The notes under the pieces were generated by a model. That model saw nothing but the letters and a program-made list of their open reading frames with translations, was not told where the DNA came from and ran no database searches. A stretch of 49,488 bases of DNA from Hydrogenophilales bacterium. GTDB taxonomy: Bacteria; Pseudomonadota; Gammaproteobacteria; Burkholderiales; Thiobacillaceae. Where the stretch lies: the NCBI GenBank assembly GCA_023258975.1, contig JAHFRD010000021.1:1-49488 (forward strand). The letters are read 5' to 3'. Positions 8,268-15,137 of this stretch are shown piece by piece (the stretch's first letter is position 1; the number at the start of each line of letters is the position of its first letter). The position numbers were made by a program, and so were the translations under genes.

Positions 8268-10045
8268 GCACTGATCTGGCGGATTTTCTGAGGGAAACGC
8301 AGGCTGAGGTCAGAGCCCAGATGAAAGACGGTTCCCCCTATGCGGAGTTGCTCTTCTCCGAGGTGGTCATGCAGCACATGGCAGAGATCGGGATGACATT
8401 CGAGCCGGTCGTCGTCTGCCATTTCAAAGGGAAGGTCGGGAACGCCAACCTGCGACTGAGCGGCTATGCCATGTCCGATGACGCCGATCAGCTGGATCTG
8501 TTCGTGAGTCTCTATGAAGGCGTCGACGAGCCGACCCCCATCCCGGACGCGGACAATCTGACAGCACTTCAGCAATGCCTCAGATTCCTTACCCTGTGCG
8601 CCGAGGGGAGTATGGCACCGAAACTGGAGCCGTCCAGCGACGAGTATTCGCTGGCACTCACCATCCAGAGTATTTACGACGATCTGGAACAGGTCAGGGT
8701 GTTCGTGCTGACCGACAGGGTGGCCAGATCGAAAAGTTTCAGGACCAGGGAAATAGCGGGGAAGTCGGTCCGCCTCGAGGTGATGGACATCGAGCGGCTG
8801 TTCCGCCACTGGTCCGAGGGCAAACCACGGGACGAACTCGTGGTCGACTTCGCGGACGTCTCCGGCTCGCCACTTCCCTGCGTGTTCGTTCCGGGAACGG
8901 ATGACGAATATGATTACGCACTGACGGCCATTCCCGGTGAGGCCATGAGATATCTCTACGAACGCTTCGGTGCGCGCCTGCTGGAAGCCAACGTGCGCTC
9001 CTTCCTCAGCGTCAAGGCCAAGGGCGTCAATGCCGGGATACAGAGCACCCTTCGCACGGCCCCTGGCAGGTTCATGGCCTACAACAACGGGGTCGTTCTG
9101 GTGGCCGACGAGATGAAACTGGGACTCGCGGCTGACGGTTCACCGGGCGTGGCGTGGCTCAGGGGGATGCAGATCGTCAACGGCGGGCAGACCACGGCCT
9201 CAATCTACTTTGCGAAGAAGAAGTTCCCGGAGACTGATCTTTCAAAGGTCCGCGTACCGGCCAAGATCATTGTCATGAAGGAGCTGGACCCGGCCAGGGA
9301 GGAGGCGTTGATCTCGGACATATCGAGGTTCGCGAACACGCAGAACGTCGTGCGGCAGTCAGACCTGTCGGCCAACAAGCCCTTCCACGTGGACGTTGAA
9401 CGCCTGTCCCTGAGCGTGTTCTGTCCCGACGGTGTGGGACACTGGTTCTACGAACGGGCTGCCGGCAGTTACAACACGATGCTGGCGCGCGAGGGTACGA
9501 CGCCCGCGAAGCTGCGCACCCTCAGGGAGGCGATCCCGACCAGCCGGAAAATCACCAAGACCGATCTGTCCAAATATCTGATGGCATGGGATGGACAGCC
9601 CGACGTGGTCAGCCTGGGGTCGCAGAAATGCTTTGGCAGGTTCATGTCCTCGATGACCGTCGAGGAAGGGCAGACGCCTCCACCAGCGCCAGATGTTGCG
9701 GCTTTCAAGGCGATGGTCGCCAAGGCCATCCTGTTCAAGAAGACACAGAGCCTCGTCCGCCCGATGTTCCAGGCGTTCCAGGCGAACGTGGCTGCATACA
9801 CGGTCGCGGTGCTCTCGCGCAAACACGGAGACAGCTTCGATCTGGTCCGCGTGTGGGACCGGCAGTCGGTTTCGCCGGAATTGCTCGCACAGCTGGGCAT
9901 ATGGGCCAGGGAAGTAAACGACGTACTTCACCGTACTGCAGCCGGACGCATGGTCTCGGAGTGGGCCAAGAAGAGCGAGTGCCGGGACGCGGTGTTTGCC
10001 GCTCGCTACTCGGACCCCGAGCCGGGGATTCCTGAAATCCGCTGA
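8264..10045 (+). CDS. AIPR family (abortive infection phage resistance) protein
   Basis: A 593-residue protein carrying the AIPR hallmarks: NVRSFLSVKAKGVNAGIQST (about 243-262), a PGRFMAYNNGVVLVAD stretch just after, and MQIVNGGQTTASI (about 302-314). AIPR proteins recur in phage-resistance loci and in restriction-like operons; their biochemical activity is not well defined. It follows the nuclease-like gene with a four-base overlap, and Vsr starts nine bases after it. It could act as an effector or as an extra specificity subunit; the sequence does not decide between these. Confidence 0.85.
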   Translation: MSTDLADFLRETQAEVRAQMKDGSPYAELLFSEVVMQHMAEIGMTFEPVVVCHFKGKVGNANLRLSGYAMSDDADQLDLFVSLYEGVDEPTPIPDADNLTALQQCLRFLTLCAEGSMAPKLEPSSDEYSLALTIQSIYDDLEQVRVFVLTDRVARSKSFRTREIAGKSVRLEVMDIERLFRHWSEGKPRDELVVDFADVSGSPLPCVFVPGTDDEYDYALTAIPGEAMRYLYERFGARLLEANVRSFLSVKAKGVNAGIQSTLRTAPGRFMAYNNGVVLVADEMKLGLAADGSPGVAWLRGMQIVNGGQTTASIYFAKKKFPETDLSKVRVPAKIIVMKELDPAREEALISDISRFANTQNVVRQSDLSANKPFHVDVERLSLSVFCPDGVGHWFYERAAGSYNTMLAREGTTPAKLRTLREAIPTSRKITKTDLSKYLMAWDGQPDVVSLGSQKCFGRFMSSMTVEEGQTPPPAPDVAAFKAMVAKAILFKKTQSLVRPMFQAFQANVAAYTVAVLSRKHGDSFDLVRVWDRQSVSPELLAQLGIWAREVNDVLHRTAAGRMVSEWAKKSECRDAVFAARYSDPEPGIPEIR

Positions 10046-10054
10046 GTCCGAAAC

Positions 10055-10513
10055 GTGACCGACGTGGTGGACGCCAGCACCCGGAGTCGGATGATGTCCG
10101 GCATCCGGGGCAGGAACACCCGTCCCGAGATGGTGGTCAGGCGAGCCCTCTTCGCGGCGGGCTTCCGCTACCGGCTGCACCGCCGGGATTTGCCCGGCGC
10201 TCCTGATGTGGCACTGGGTGGGCGGAAGGTTGCGGTATTCGTGCATGGCTGTTTCTGGCACCGGCACAAGGGGTGCAGGTACGCGAAGCTGCCCGCCACC
10301 CGGCCGGAGTTCTGGAAGTCGAAACTGGAAGGAAATGCCGAACGGGACGTGCGGGCCATCGAGGGGCTGCGGGCCTTGGGCTGGCGAGTGCTGGTCGTCT
10401 GGGAATGCGCAATCCGGGACAGGGGAACGCTGTCGATCCTGCCCGAGATACTGGCGGACTGGATCAGGGGCGATGCCACCTTTGGAGAGGTCGCTGGCGG
10501 CGCGAGGCCGTGA
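10055..10513 (+). CDS. vsr: very short patch repair (Vsr) mismatch endonuclease
   Basis: A 152-residue protein, close to the 156 of E. coli Vsr. It contains TRSRMMSGIRGRNTRPEMVV near the N terminus, LPGAPDVALGGRKVAVFVHG with the catalytic Asp, and GCFWHRHKGC with His and Cys residues of the active and zinc sites. Vsr nicks 5' of the T in T:G mismatches made when 5-methylcytosine deaminates, and so travels with cytosine-5 methyltransferases; one lies next door. It starts at GTG 10055. Its last 50 bases overlap the 3' end of the convergent methyltransferase gene. Confidence 0.93.
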   Translation: MTDVVDASTRSRMMSGIRGRNTRPEMVVRRALFAAGFRYRLHRRDLPGAPDVALGGRKVAVFVHGCFWHRHKGCRYAKLPATRPEFWKSKLEGNAERDVRAIEGLRALGWRVLVVWECAIRDRGTLSILPEILADWIRGDATFGEVAGGARP

Positions 10514-12050
10514 GGAAGTCGAGGACGACTGTGGCGATTTTTCTGGCAAGCCACGGAGGAACCGCGTTCCCGACCTGAGTGTATTGTTCCGTGCGGTTTC
10601 CCTCGAAGTAGTAATCGTCCGGGAACGTCTGAAGGCGGGCGGCCTCTCGCACAGTCAGGCTGCGGCACTGGGACGGGTCATGATGGATGAAGTAATGCCC
10701 GTCCTTGGCGATGTGGGCGACAACCGTGGACGACGGCAGTCCGGCAACCTGGACTCTGAAGCGATCCTTGAAGGGGACGTCTTCATCGGCCACGTTGCCG
10801 TGGTCTGGCAGAAGGCAGGGCGGGAACTCGGCCAGCTTCGGAGAGAACTTGAAAGCCTTCGCATAGGATGACGCGAACAGATAGCGGTGGATGTCCGTGC
10901 GCATGTGGCTGCGCGTCTCGTGTTGAAGGAATCCATTGAGGCGCCGATTCAGATACCAGGCTTCGTGTTTCCTCGACAACAGGCATTCACCACCGGTCTC
11001 CTCCACGAATCGGCCTCCGCAGAACAGGTGTTTCGAGGCAGATTCTGCAGCTGCCGTCATCATCTCGGCGACTTGCGCTCTACCAACACATTTCCAGCCG
11101 GACAGCGATCTGGCCGCTTCGCGAACAGCTGAAAGCCAGGCGTCGGTTGAGTCGGGTTCCCTCGAAAGGTGGCTGCGCAGGGGGGGCAGGTCGTTGAGAA
11201 CCTGTGCGACGGTCACCAGGTTCTGCGAAGGTTGTATGACAAACCGATGAGGCTTTTCCCGGAGTTCAGGGGTTTTTCCGGCCAGGTCGGAACGGATGCC
11301 GAACAGAATCACGCGGTGCCTGCTCTGTGGCACGCCGAATCGCTCGGACTCGATCACGAAATCCATCGGCTTGAGGGTGTCGCCTTCTCCGGGCACGACG
11401 AAGGAGCGTATCTGGTAGGAAAGGCCATCGGCGGGCGCCGACAGGTCGGAGAGGATACGATCGAATATCCGGGTGCCGCCGTGCCGGGAGGAAAGCATGC
11501 CCTTGACGTTCTCCATGACAAACACGGACGGCCTGAACTGCTGAATGATGCGCAGGTATTCCCTGTAGAGAAAATGCTTCTCGTCCTTCTCGAAATCAAC
11601 GAGGGCCTCCCTGGTGCGCCTTGAGCGTCCAACGATCGAGTACGCCTGGCACGGCGGACCACCGATGAGTACCCATTCGTCGGCACCCTCCAGAGCACTC
11701 TCTATCCAGCCATCGACCTCTTCGGGTGGAATCTTCCCAAGCTCCGCGTTCCTGGCTTCCGATGCGGCCTTTCGGGCCTCCTCCGGCACATCGGGATGTT
11801 CGAAAAGCTGTTGCCGGGTGATCCTGCCGCGTGCGTAATCGTAGTAACAGTCCGGAACCCTTCCCTTTGGAAAGGCGCGAAACAGCGCGCGCAGCGACAG
11901 CGTTCTGTGGGCTACCGGATCCTTCTCGATGGAAGTTCGCAGGTCGAAGCGGCGTTCGCCATTCTCATTGATCAGGGACGAAAACCCCTCGCCGAGCCCT
12001 CCCGGCCCAGCGAACAGATCGATCACCGGAACGGGTTTCTGTTTTGCCAT
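10464..12050 (-). CDS. DNA cytosine-5 methyltransferase (Dcm-type)
   Basis: A 528-residue protein with the standard motif order: I DLFAGPGGLGEGF (about 11-23), IV GGPPCQAYS with the catalytic Cys (about 131-139), VI FVMENVKGM (about 177-185), VIII PQSRHRVILFG (about 241-251) and X QVGNAVPPWLARKIA near the C terminus. It transfers methyl groups to C5 of cytosine and presumably protects host DNA from the neighbouring nuclease operon. The variable region between VIII and X is long, and target specificity cannot be read. An in-frame ATG at 12155 would add 35 residues but lies upstream of the start point predicted from the -10-like box, so 12050 is preferred. It is convergent with the operon. Confidence 0.93.
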   Translation of the reverse strand: MAKQKPVPVIDLFAGPGGLGEGFSSLINENGERRFDLRTSIEKDPVAHRTLSLRALFRAFPKGRVPDCYYDYARGRITRQQLFEHPDVPEEARKAASEARNAELGKIPPEEVDGWIESALEGADEWVLIGGPPCQAYSIVGRSRRTREALVDFEKDEKHFLYREYLRIIQQFRPSVFVMENVKGMLSSRHGGTRIFDRILSDLSAPADGLSYQIRSFVVPGEGDTLKPMDFVIESERFGVPQSRHRVILFGIRSDLAGKTPELREKPHRFVIQPSQNLVTVAQVLNDLPPLRSHLSREPDSTDAWLSAVREAARSLSGWKCVGRAQVAEMMTAAAESASKHLFCGGRFVEETGGECLLSRKHEAWYLNRRLNGFLQHETRSHMRTDIHRYLFASSYAKAFKFSPKLAEFPPCLLPDHGNVADEDVPFKDRFRVQVAGLPSSTVVAHIAKDGHYFIHHDPSQCRSLTVREAARLQTFPDDYYFEGNRTEQYTQVGNAVPPWLARKIATVVLDFLTASRRQRPLQRWHRP

Positions 12051-12158
12051 TTCATCTTGTCGTTGTCTTGTAAACGCTGTGCCCGGAACGGTCAGGCTGG
12101 CAGCATCCGCAACTTCACCAGACAATTCGATATGGTTCTGAGAAATACTCAACATATC

Positions 12159-12188
12159 ATTATATCTTCACGCCAATAGGTTCCTGAC
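12159..12188 (-). promoter_or_regulatory. possible promoter of the methyltransferase gene
   Basis: On the minus strand a perfect TATAAT lies at 12164-12159. The -35 position at 17-18 bases spacing (around 12182-12188) is weak (TCAGGA or GTCAGG). A start of transcription near 12152 would give a leader of about 100 bases to the ATG at 12050. Only the -10 box is convincing. Confidence 0.35.
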
Positions 12189-12315
12189 TGTCTGTCGATT
12201 CGAGAGTCGGGATTCAGTGCTCGAAAACATCAGGCGGGACTGCCGTGTCTATGCTGGTGGGCGCCATGAACACGCTGGTCAGCCTCGTCGGCAAGGTCTT
12301 TCCATCGGTAATTTC

Positions 12316-12789
12316 TCATGTGTGGCAAAGGAGTAGCCCAGCCTCCACCTCACGGCGTACCACCAGCCCTGACAAGACCTTTCCACCACCATGGATCCAT
12401 CGCCGTAGCTCTGCCCCTGCGCCCACCCAGTCCATCTGGTTGACCCGTCGCCGAAGGGTCGAGGTCTGCAGCCGCCCGACCCCCAGGTTGAAGGTGAAGT
12501 CGGCGATGGCAGCCAGCCGCCCCTCCGGCTCTGTGGCCAGCACCGGGCAGAAGCGCAGCGTGGCATTGAGCGCCGTCACCAGATCCTGTGCGAGATACGC
12601 CTCGGCCTCATCCTCCGTAATCGGCGGATGCTTCGGATCGCAGAGATGTCCGAACCCAATGGTCCAGTATCCCGCCGGACACACATAGGGATGTGCCCGC
12701 CGCAACGGATCCGCCTTCGGTACCCGATGGAACCCCTCGAATCGCTTGGCTAGATCGATGGCTGCCTGGGGAACTACAAGTGTGCCCAT
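12316..12789 (-). CDS. phage lysozyme/endolysin (glycoside hydrolase 24)
   Basis: A 157-residue protein. The catalytic Glu is in KRFEGFH (E18), and the conserved YVCPAGYWTIGFGHL segment supplies the Cys/Thr positions of the E-C/D-T triad used by T4- and P22-type muramidases. A conserved FTFNLGVG follows. It would cut the glycan strands of peptidoglycan at the end of the lytic cycle. No signal peptide is visible, so export would need the holin-like neighbours. A GGGGGGAACG run just before the ATG acts as ribosome binding site. The upstream HNH gene overlaps its first 16 bases. It is the last recognisable prophage gene on this side. Confidence 0.9.
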   Translation of the reverse strand: MGTLVVPQAAIDLAKRFEGFHRVPKADPLRRAHPYVCPAGYWTIGFGHLCDPKHPPITEDEAEAYLAQDLVTALNATLRFCPVLATEPEGRLAAIADFTFNLGVGRLQTSTLRRRVNQMDWVGAGAELRRWIHGGGKVLSGLVVRREVEAGLLLCHT

Positions 12790-13247
12790 CGTTCCCCCCG
12801 CTTGATGAGTCCGACGGCGGACGCGCAGATTCCGAATCGTTCCGCGATGTCTCGATAACAGCCATCGGATTGGCGTATGACCACGACGTCGGATGCTTGG
12901 AGTCGGGCGGAGCCGTTGCGGCTACCGCACAGCCGCGCTGCCCGCCCCTTGGTGACCATGTCAGCCATGTTGTCGGCGTGAGAGCCAAGGAAAAGATGGC
13001 TCGGTCGCACACAACCGGGATTATCACAGCGGTGGCAGATGAAGGCTCCTTCCGGAATCGGGCCATACATCAATTCGTAAGCCGCACGATGTGCTCGTAG
13101 CTGCGCGCCGTCCTTTCGTTTGATGAATCCGTAGCCTTGGGGATGATGGGCGCCTCCCCACACCCAGCAGCCCCGCTGGTCCCCGAAAACCAGTTTGGCC
13201 AACAGACGAAATCGCAAAGGTGTTTCAGGTCGTCCGGTCCGAGCCAT
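12774..13247 (-). CDS. HNH endonuclease with C-terminal helix-turn-helix
   Basis: A 157-residue protein. The HNH core has LRAHRAAYELMYG, GAFICHRCDNPGCVRPSHLF and GSHADNMADMVTKGR (about 50-101). The C-terminal part (ARLQASDVVVIRQSDGCYR, then IAERFGICASAVGLIKRG) reads as a DNA-binding helix-turn-helix. This is the layout of free-standing homing endonucleases of phages. The start at 13247 shares one base with the stop of the membrane-protein gene (TGATG), and its end runs 16 bases into the lysozyme gene, so it is wedged into a lysis cassette. It has a paralogue at 48233-48745. Confidence 0.85.
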   Translation of the reverse strand: MARTGRPETPLRFRLLAKLVFGDQRGCWVWGGAHHPQGYGFIKRKDGAQLRAHRAAYELMYGPIPEGAFICHRCDNPGCVRPSHLFLGSHADNMADMVTKGRAARLCGSRNGSARLQASDVVVIRQSDGCYRDIAERFGICASAVGLIKRGERWAHL

Positions 13248-13729
13248 CAGTGCCCCCGGTTCATCTTGTCGAGGGTTCGGCCGAGGAACCAAAAATTCAG
13301 CACCCCGGCCCACAGCGCCTGATCGGCCTCGGTCCAGGCATGGACCACCGGCACGCTCCAAAGCGCCCCACCGTTGATGGCCGCCACGAACGCCGCCGAC
13401 TTGGCCGCGCAGTACAGCGCCATGAACCAGTAGGTGATGACCGGCCGCACACTGCTTGAGAGCGCATCCACCCAGCGCACACCGGTTTTCTCGCCCTGGC
13501 TGCGCACCGCTTCCTTCAACGCCTCGATGGCCCCGGTGTCCCAGGCCGCCTCGGCGCTCGCCCCGATTTCGGCCATGCGCTGCGCGCCGCGCACCTTCTC
13601 GAACTCCAGCGCCTTGTCCTGCATCGCCAGTTCGTGGCCACGCTCGCCTTTGCGATCCAGCCACTTCAGCACCTCGGGGGCCAGCCTGAAGGCCCCGCCC
13701 AGCAATCCTCCCAGCAAGGTCTCGATCAT
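13247..13729 (-). CDS. putative holin-like membrane protein
   Basis: A 160-residue protein. It begins with a Gly/Leu-rich amphipathic stretch (MIETLLGGLLGGAFRLAPEV), followed by a charged, probably helical middle (DKALEFEKVRGAQRMAEIGA). Two hydrophobic segments follow: RPVITYWFMALYCAAKSAAF (about 94-113) and ALWAGVLNFWFLG near the C terminus. The arrangement resembles 3-TM holins of gene transfer agents and siphophages. Its place two genes before the lysozyme supports a lysis role. The ATGA overlap with the preceding gene couples them. The family assignment is tentative. Confidence 0.55.
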   Translation of the reverse strand: MIETLLGGLLGGAFRLAPEVLKWLDRKGERGHELAMQDKALEFEKVRGAQRMAEIGASAEAAWDTGAIEALKEAVRSQGEKTGVRWVDALSSSVRPVITYWFMALYCAAKSAAFVAAINGGALWSVPVVHAWTEADQALWAGVLNFWFLGRTLDKMNRGH

Positions 13730-14019
13730 TGCCCACCCCCGAACAGCTTCAGTTTCAGGACGGTGCCGGCGACGACCACCAGGACCAGGCCGGTGACCAG
13801 CATCTTGATGATGGTCAGGCCCGCCGTCTTCTTGGCCTCGTTGAAGGCATCCAACAGGTTGCGCAGCTCGCGGATGTCATGGGCGGCGTCCTCGCCGTCC
13901 AGGCCGACACCGTGCAGGGCGGTTTTCGCGCCCTTGGTGGCGGCACATTCCAGGAGCCGCTCCAGTTCCTCTTGGGGTAGCGTCACCGCCTTGCGGCGCT
14001 CGATGGTTTGTTCAGTCAT
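13726..14019 (-). CDS. small membrane protein of the lysis cassette (DUF6127-like)
   Basis: A 97-residue protein with a soluble N-terminal part containing GLDGEDAAHDIRELRNLLDA, a positively charged AFNEAKKTA, and a single transmembrane helix near the C terminus (IIKMLVTGLVLVVVAGTVL, about 70-88). The HDIRELRNLL block resembles DUF6127 phage proteins, which often sit beside holins. A GGAGG lies about nine bases before the ATG. It probably assists lysis, but no mechanism can be read. Confidence 0.6.
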   Translation of the reverse strand: MTEQTIERRKAVTLPQEELERLLECAATKGAKTALHGVGLDGEDAAHDIRELRNLLDAFNEAKKTAGLTIIKMLVTGLVLVVVAGTVLKLKLFGGGQ

Positions 14020-14041
14020 GGTTTCAGACCTCCATAAACAC

Positions 14042-14066
14042 GAAACCCGCCACGAGGGCGGGTTTC
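14042..14066 (-). terminator. intergenic hairpin, possible terminator
   Basis: GAAACCCGCC (14042-14051) and GGCGGGTTTC (14057-14066) form a perfect 10-base stem with a 5-base loop. It stands between the 72-residue gene and the lysis cassette. On the minus strand it is followed by only a short T-rich run (GTGTTTATGG), so it may attenuate transcription or protect mRNA rather than stop transcription fully. Confidence 0.55.
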
Positions 14067-14100
14067 AGGGTTGAGTTCGTGGTTGCGGGTAATACGGGTT

Positions 14101-14319
14101 TCAAACGGGATAGGACTGCCTGGCCACCGGCGCTCGCGTTGCGATGCCGTTTCGGATCAGCACGCGGTCGCCGACGGCGAGCACATCCAGCGACCGGGCC
14201 AGCACCGCGCCGCGCTCGGTGGCCACACGGATCGTTGTCCCCTCGACACCGACCACCGATCCGAGCAGGGCGACGTTCGGCGCCAGCAGTCGCGCCAGTT
14301 CCTTCAAGGGGAAGGTCAT
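14101..14319 (-). CDS. small tail-region protein, function unknown
   Basis: A 72-residue protein, mostly predicted beta structure (GSVVGVEGTTIRVATERGAV, then VGDRVLIRNG). This reads like a small oligosaccharide-binding-fold or SH3-like barrel; the pattern resembles phage hub or tail-accessory modules, but I do not recognise a family. It is the last gene of the tail module, and its ATG overlaps the stop of the preceding gene. Confidence 0.6.
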   Translation of the reverse strand: MTFPLKELARLLAPNVALLGSVVGVEGTTIRVATERGAVLARSLDVLAVGDRVLIRNGIATRAPVARQSYPV

Positions 14320-14612
14320 CGTGGCTGCTCCAGATTGAGGGTGGTCTCGATGGACGCCTCGGACACCGTAATCTGAATGCCGGTCACCTTGGCGCGATAG
14401 GGTCTGGCCGTGGACGGGTCGGTGGCCTCGACGATCTGGCCCAGGCGCAGTCCCGGCCGGAAGACCAATTCCATCTCGACCTGGTTGAACGGATGGGCAT
14501 GGGCATCCATCTCGGCCACGCCCCGATGGACCAGCGCGTCGTCGGCAAGCAGCGGCTCGACGATGGGCGTGCCTTCCCGCGCCCCATCCCCGCGATAGAC
14601 CGCGAGGATCAT
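14316..14612 (-). CDS. tail-region protein, function unknown
   Basis: A 98-residue protein. It contains LRLGQIVEATDPSTARPYRA followed by KVTGIQITVSEASIETTLNL, suggesting a small beta-rich fold like those of tail hub or baseplate accessory proteins. Both ends overlap neighbours by four bases (ATGA), so it belongs to the same translational chain. No family is recognised. Confidence 0.6.
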   Translation of the reverse strand: MILAVYRGDGAREGTPIVEPLLADDALVHRGVAEMDAHAHPFNQVEMELVFRPGLRLGQIVEATDPSTARPYRAKVTGIQITVSEASIETTLNLEQPR

Positions 14613-15118
14613 GTCGCGCTCCCCTTGATCAGTGCCAGGATGGAGAAGTCGGCCTCGCCATTGAGGCTGGCGGGCGAGGCCAGGGCATAGACCAGGGCCA
14701 GGGCCTCGAAACTCACCTTGGCCACGCCCACCCCCTTGGCTTGAGCTTTCACCGTCACCTTGTCCGACTGGAGCGTAAGTGTTCCCAGGTCACGCCCATA
14801 CCAGACCGAGGTGGCCAGCCCCGCCCGGGCCGGCACGCTGAGGCTGGCGCTATCGGTGTCCTCGAACATCAGTTCGTTGGTGACCGTCACCGTGGCCGTG
14901 CCCTGGGCGGACAGCGAGCCCGCCGAGCAGGTGGTCTCGGTGATGCCGACGTTGTCCGACTTGTAGACGAGGATGTAGACCGTCTCTCCGGGCTGGAAGG
15001 CGGTCTTGCCGCCGTTGAGCCCGGTTGGCCGAGCATCCACTTCGGCGGACAAATGCCCACTTGCACTGCCCTGGCCATCAGGACTGCCGAACTGCACGCG
15101 GATGGTGGCATTCGCCAT
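14609..15118 (-). CDS. tail-region structural protein, function unknown
   Basis: A 169-residue protein rich in Val, Thr, Ser and Gly (TETTCSAGSLSAQGTATVTV, then DKVTVKAQAKGVGVAKVSFE), typical of an immunoglobulin-like beta sandwich in virion proteins. It starts at 15118 (MANATIRVQF). The gene sits between the 525-residue tail protein and two small tail genes. A virion role is inferred from position and composition. Confidence 0.6.
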   Translation of the reverse strand: MANATIRVQFGSPDGQGSASGHLSAEVDARPTGLNGGKTAFQPGETVYILVYKSDNVGITETTCSAGSLSAQGTATVTVTNELMFEDTDSASLSVPARAGLATSVWYGRDLGTLTLQSDKVTVKAQAKGVGVAKVSFEALALVYALASPASLNGEADFSILALIKGSAT

Positions 15119-15137
15119 GAGTCACTCCTTCAAGCCT

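Noticed and set aside
12214-12315. 33 open codons in frame directly after the lysozyme TGA, which could be read-through or a gene remnant
   Set aside because: The lysozyme already has its normal C terminus, there is no start with a Shine-Dalgarno, and the stretch is short; chance is the simpler explanation.
12051-12315. Possible prophage attachment site between methyltransferase and lysozyme
   Set aside because: No integrase, tRNA gene or matching second copy is visible in the window, so no att core can be supported.
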